A stretch of DNA of 64,000 nt from Chelatococcus sambhunathii (lineage in GTDB: Bacteria; Pseudomonadota; Alphaproteobacteria; Rhizobiales; Beijerinckiaceae): NCBI RefSeq assembly GCF_001418005.1, contig NZ_LIOL01000011.1, positions 57,534 to 121,533 of the forward strand. Reading direction: 5' to 3'. Positions 63,133 to 64,000 of this stretch are shown one piece after another (the stretch's first letter is position 1; every line of letters begins with the position of its first letter). A model generated the notes under the pieces. The model ran no database searches. It saw nothing but the letters and a program-made list of their open reading frames with translations, and had not been told where the DNA came from. The translations under genes and the position numbers were made by a program.

Positions 63133-64000
63133 CCTTCGCCATCCCCTCACTCCCCGATCTCGTCGAGCGGGCGCGCCGTGCCTTCCGCGGGGCTCTGCCC
63201 GGCTCGGATGCCTGGCTGTGGCCCAACAACATCGGCCCGTCCGCCAAGGTCATGGGCGGTCTGACGCACGAGGTGTTCGGTTTCGCCGACTACATCGCGA
63301 AACAGAAATTCGCGCTGACGGCGGAGGGCGAAAACCTCGACATGCATGGTGCCGAGCTGGGGCTTGCCCGCCGACCGGCTACGCCATCGCAGGGACAGGC
63401 CGTGTTCACCGCACCTGCGGCATTGACGGTCGATCCGGGCGCCATCCTGCGCCGGGGCGACGGGGTGCAGTTCCGTGTCGTGGCCGGCGACAGCCTGCCG
63501 TCGGCCGGGACGCTGACGCTCGACATCGCCTCGACAGGCACAGGCAAGGCGACGATGACGCTGCCGGGCACCACGCTTTCGGCCGTGTCCGGCCTCATCG
63601 GGACGGCGACGATCGCGGTGGGCGCCGCCGGTCTCGTCGGCGGCGCCGACGTGGAGCTGGATGGCGACCCGTTCACGTCTGACCTCGGTACCTTCCGCGG
63701 GCGCATCCTCTTCCGCAAGCGCAACCCGCCACAGGGGGGGGCGGCGGCGGATTATGTGATGTGGGCGGGCGAGGTGGCCGGCGTCACGGGCGTCTTCGTC
63801 GAGCGGCGCTGGTCAGGTCCGGGCACGGTGCGCGTTTTCCCGCTGATGCACGACCTCTTCGAGGACGGCATTCCCGATGCCGCGAACGTGCAGCGGGTGG
63901 CCGAGCACATCGACGTGCTCGCGCCGGCCGGGGCCGTCGTCACGGTGGTGGCGCCGGTGCCCCGTGTCATCGACGTGACCATCGACGGGCTCGTGCCCGC
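63129..64000 (+). CDS. Baseplate J-like protein (Mu gp47), 3' partial
   Basis: 290 codons before the window ends. SLPDLVERARRAFRGALPGSDAWLWPNN, VFGFADYIAKQKFALTAEGENLDMHGAELGL and LRRGDGVQFRVVA are the Baseplate_J family. It forms the wedge of the baseplate. The frame is open at position 64000; gp48 and fibre genes are expected after it. Confidence 0.88.
   Translation, partial: MTFAIPSLPDLVERARRAFRGALPGSDAWLWPNNIGPSAKVMGGLTHEVFGFADYIAKQKFALTAEGENLDMHGAELGLARRPATPSQGQAVFTAPAALTVDPGAILRRGDGVQFRVVAGDSLPSAGTLTLDIASTGTGKATMTLPGTTLSAVSGLIGTATIAVGAAGLVGGADVELDGDPFTSDLGTFRGRILFRKRNPPQGGAAADYVMWAGEVAGVTGVFVERRWSGPGTVRVFPLMHDLFEDGIPDAANVQRVAEHIDVLAPAGAVVTVVAPVPRVIDVTIDGLVP

Larger units (their letters stand above)
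26730..64000. mobile_element. Prophage, left end to window edge (right end not included)
   Basis: A continuous run of phage genes: tRNA attachment site, integrase, leftward early operon with replication and nucleotide genes, repressor and operators, rightward replication genes, terminase, portal, protease, capsid, and a contractile Mu-like tail up to gp47, which is cut by the window end. Tail fibre and lysis genes are not yet seen and should lie beyond. The structural genes look intact, so the phage may be functional. Confidence 0.95.

Overview
This GC-rich window looks like a chromosome segment of an alphaproteobacterium in the order Hyphomicrobiales (Rhizobiales). The reasons are the run glyA-nrdR-ribD-ribE-ribH-nusB-thiL, the run DUF177-plsX-fabH-ihfA-merR, a K+-independent H+-pyrophosphatase, a DUF6163 protein, a Bpt aminoacyl-protein transferase and an LdtR regulator next to an L,D-transpeptidase. 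I cannot name the genus.

Positions 1-26729 are chromosome. The window opens in a truncated diheme-peroxidase/cupredoxin fusion. A leftward block follows: hemB, a lipoprotein-headed LivH-like permease, a threonine ammonia-lyase, an RDD protein and bpt, with bioY beyond. Rightward come a 3-hydroxyisobutyryl-CoA hydrolase, DUF6163, ldtR and an L,D-transpeptidase, then the glyA-to-MFS block for one-carbon, riboflavin and thiamine metabolism plus NrdR and NusB, then hppA. A leftward bamE separates these from a ubiquinol-cytochrome c chaperone gene, DUF177, plsX, fabH, ihfA and a MerR regulator. The end of this part is decayed: a 27-residue hydrophobic protein, an unknown gene, an IS3-type orfA remnant and about 300 bp without a gene.

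From about 26730 to the window end is one prophage, not complete here. It is inserted in a tRNA-Pro(GGG) gene. Only the 3' part of that tRNA (26730-26774) lies at the left end, next to a leftward tyrosine integrase, so the rebuilt tRNA should mark the right end beyond position 64000. The leftward early operon (about 36.0 to 26.8 kb) holds small membrane proteins, an HD phosphohydrolase, DUF2303, a phage sliding clamp, Gp37/Gp68, ASCH and DUF4326 proteins, SSB, a nuclease, a dihydrofolate reductase and a small DNA-binding protein. An XRE-S24 repressor and a set of operator dyads separate it from the rightward genes.

The rightward replication region has regulators, a Toprim primase, a DNA methyltransferase, a GcrA-like regulator and a DUF5906 helicase, then a repeat cluster of about 12 copies of a 9-mer that may be an origin. 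The late region joins a lambda-like packaging and portal module to a Mu-like contractile tail: sheath, tube, frameshifted tail chaperone, tape measure, DNA-circularisation protein, hub, spike, gp46 and gp47. Two leftward genes for small membrane proteins (41499-42287 and 59148-59471) interrupt the rightward genes and look like lysogeny cargo.
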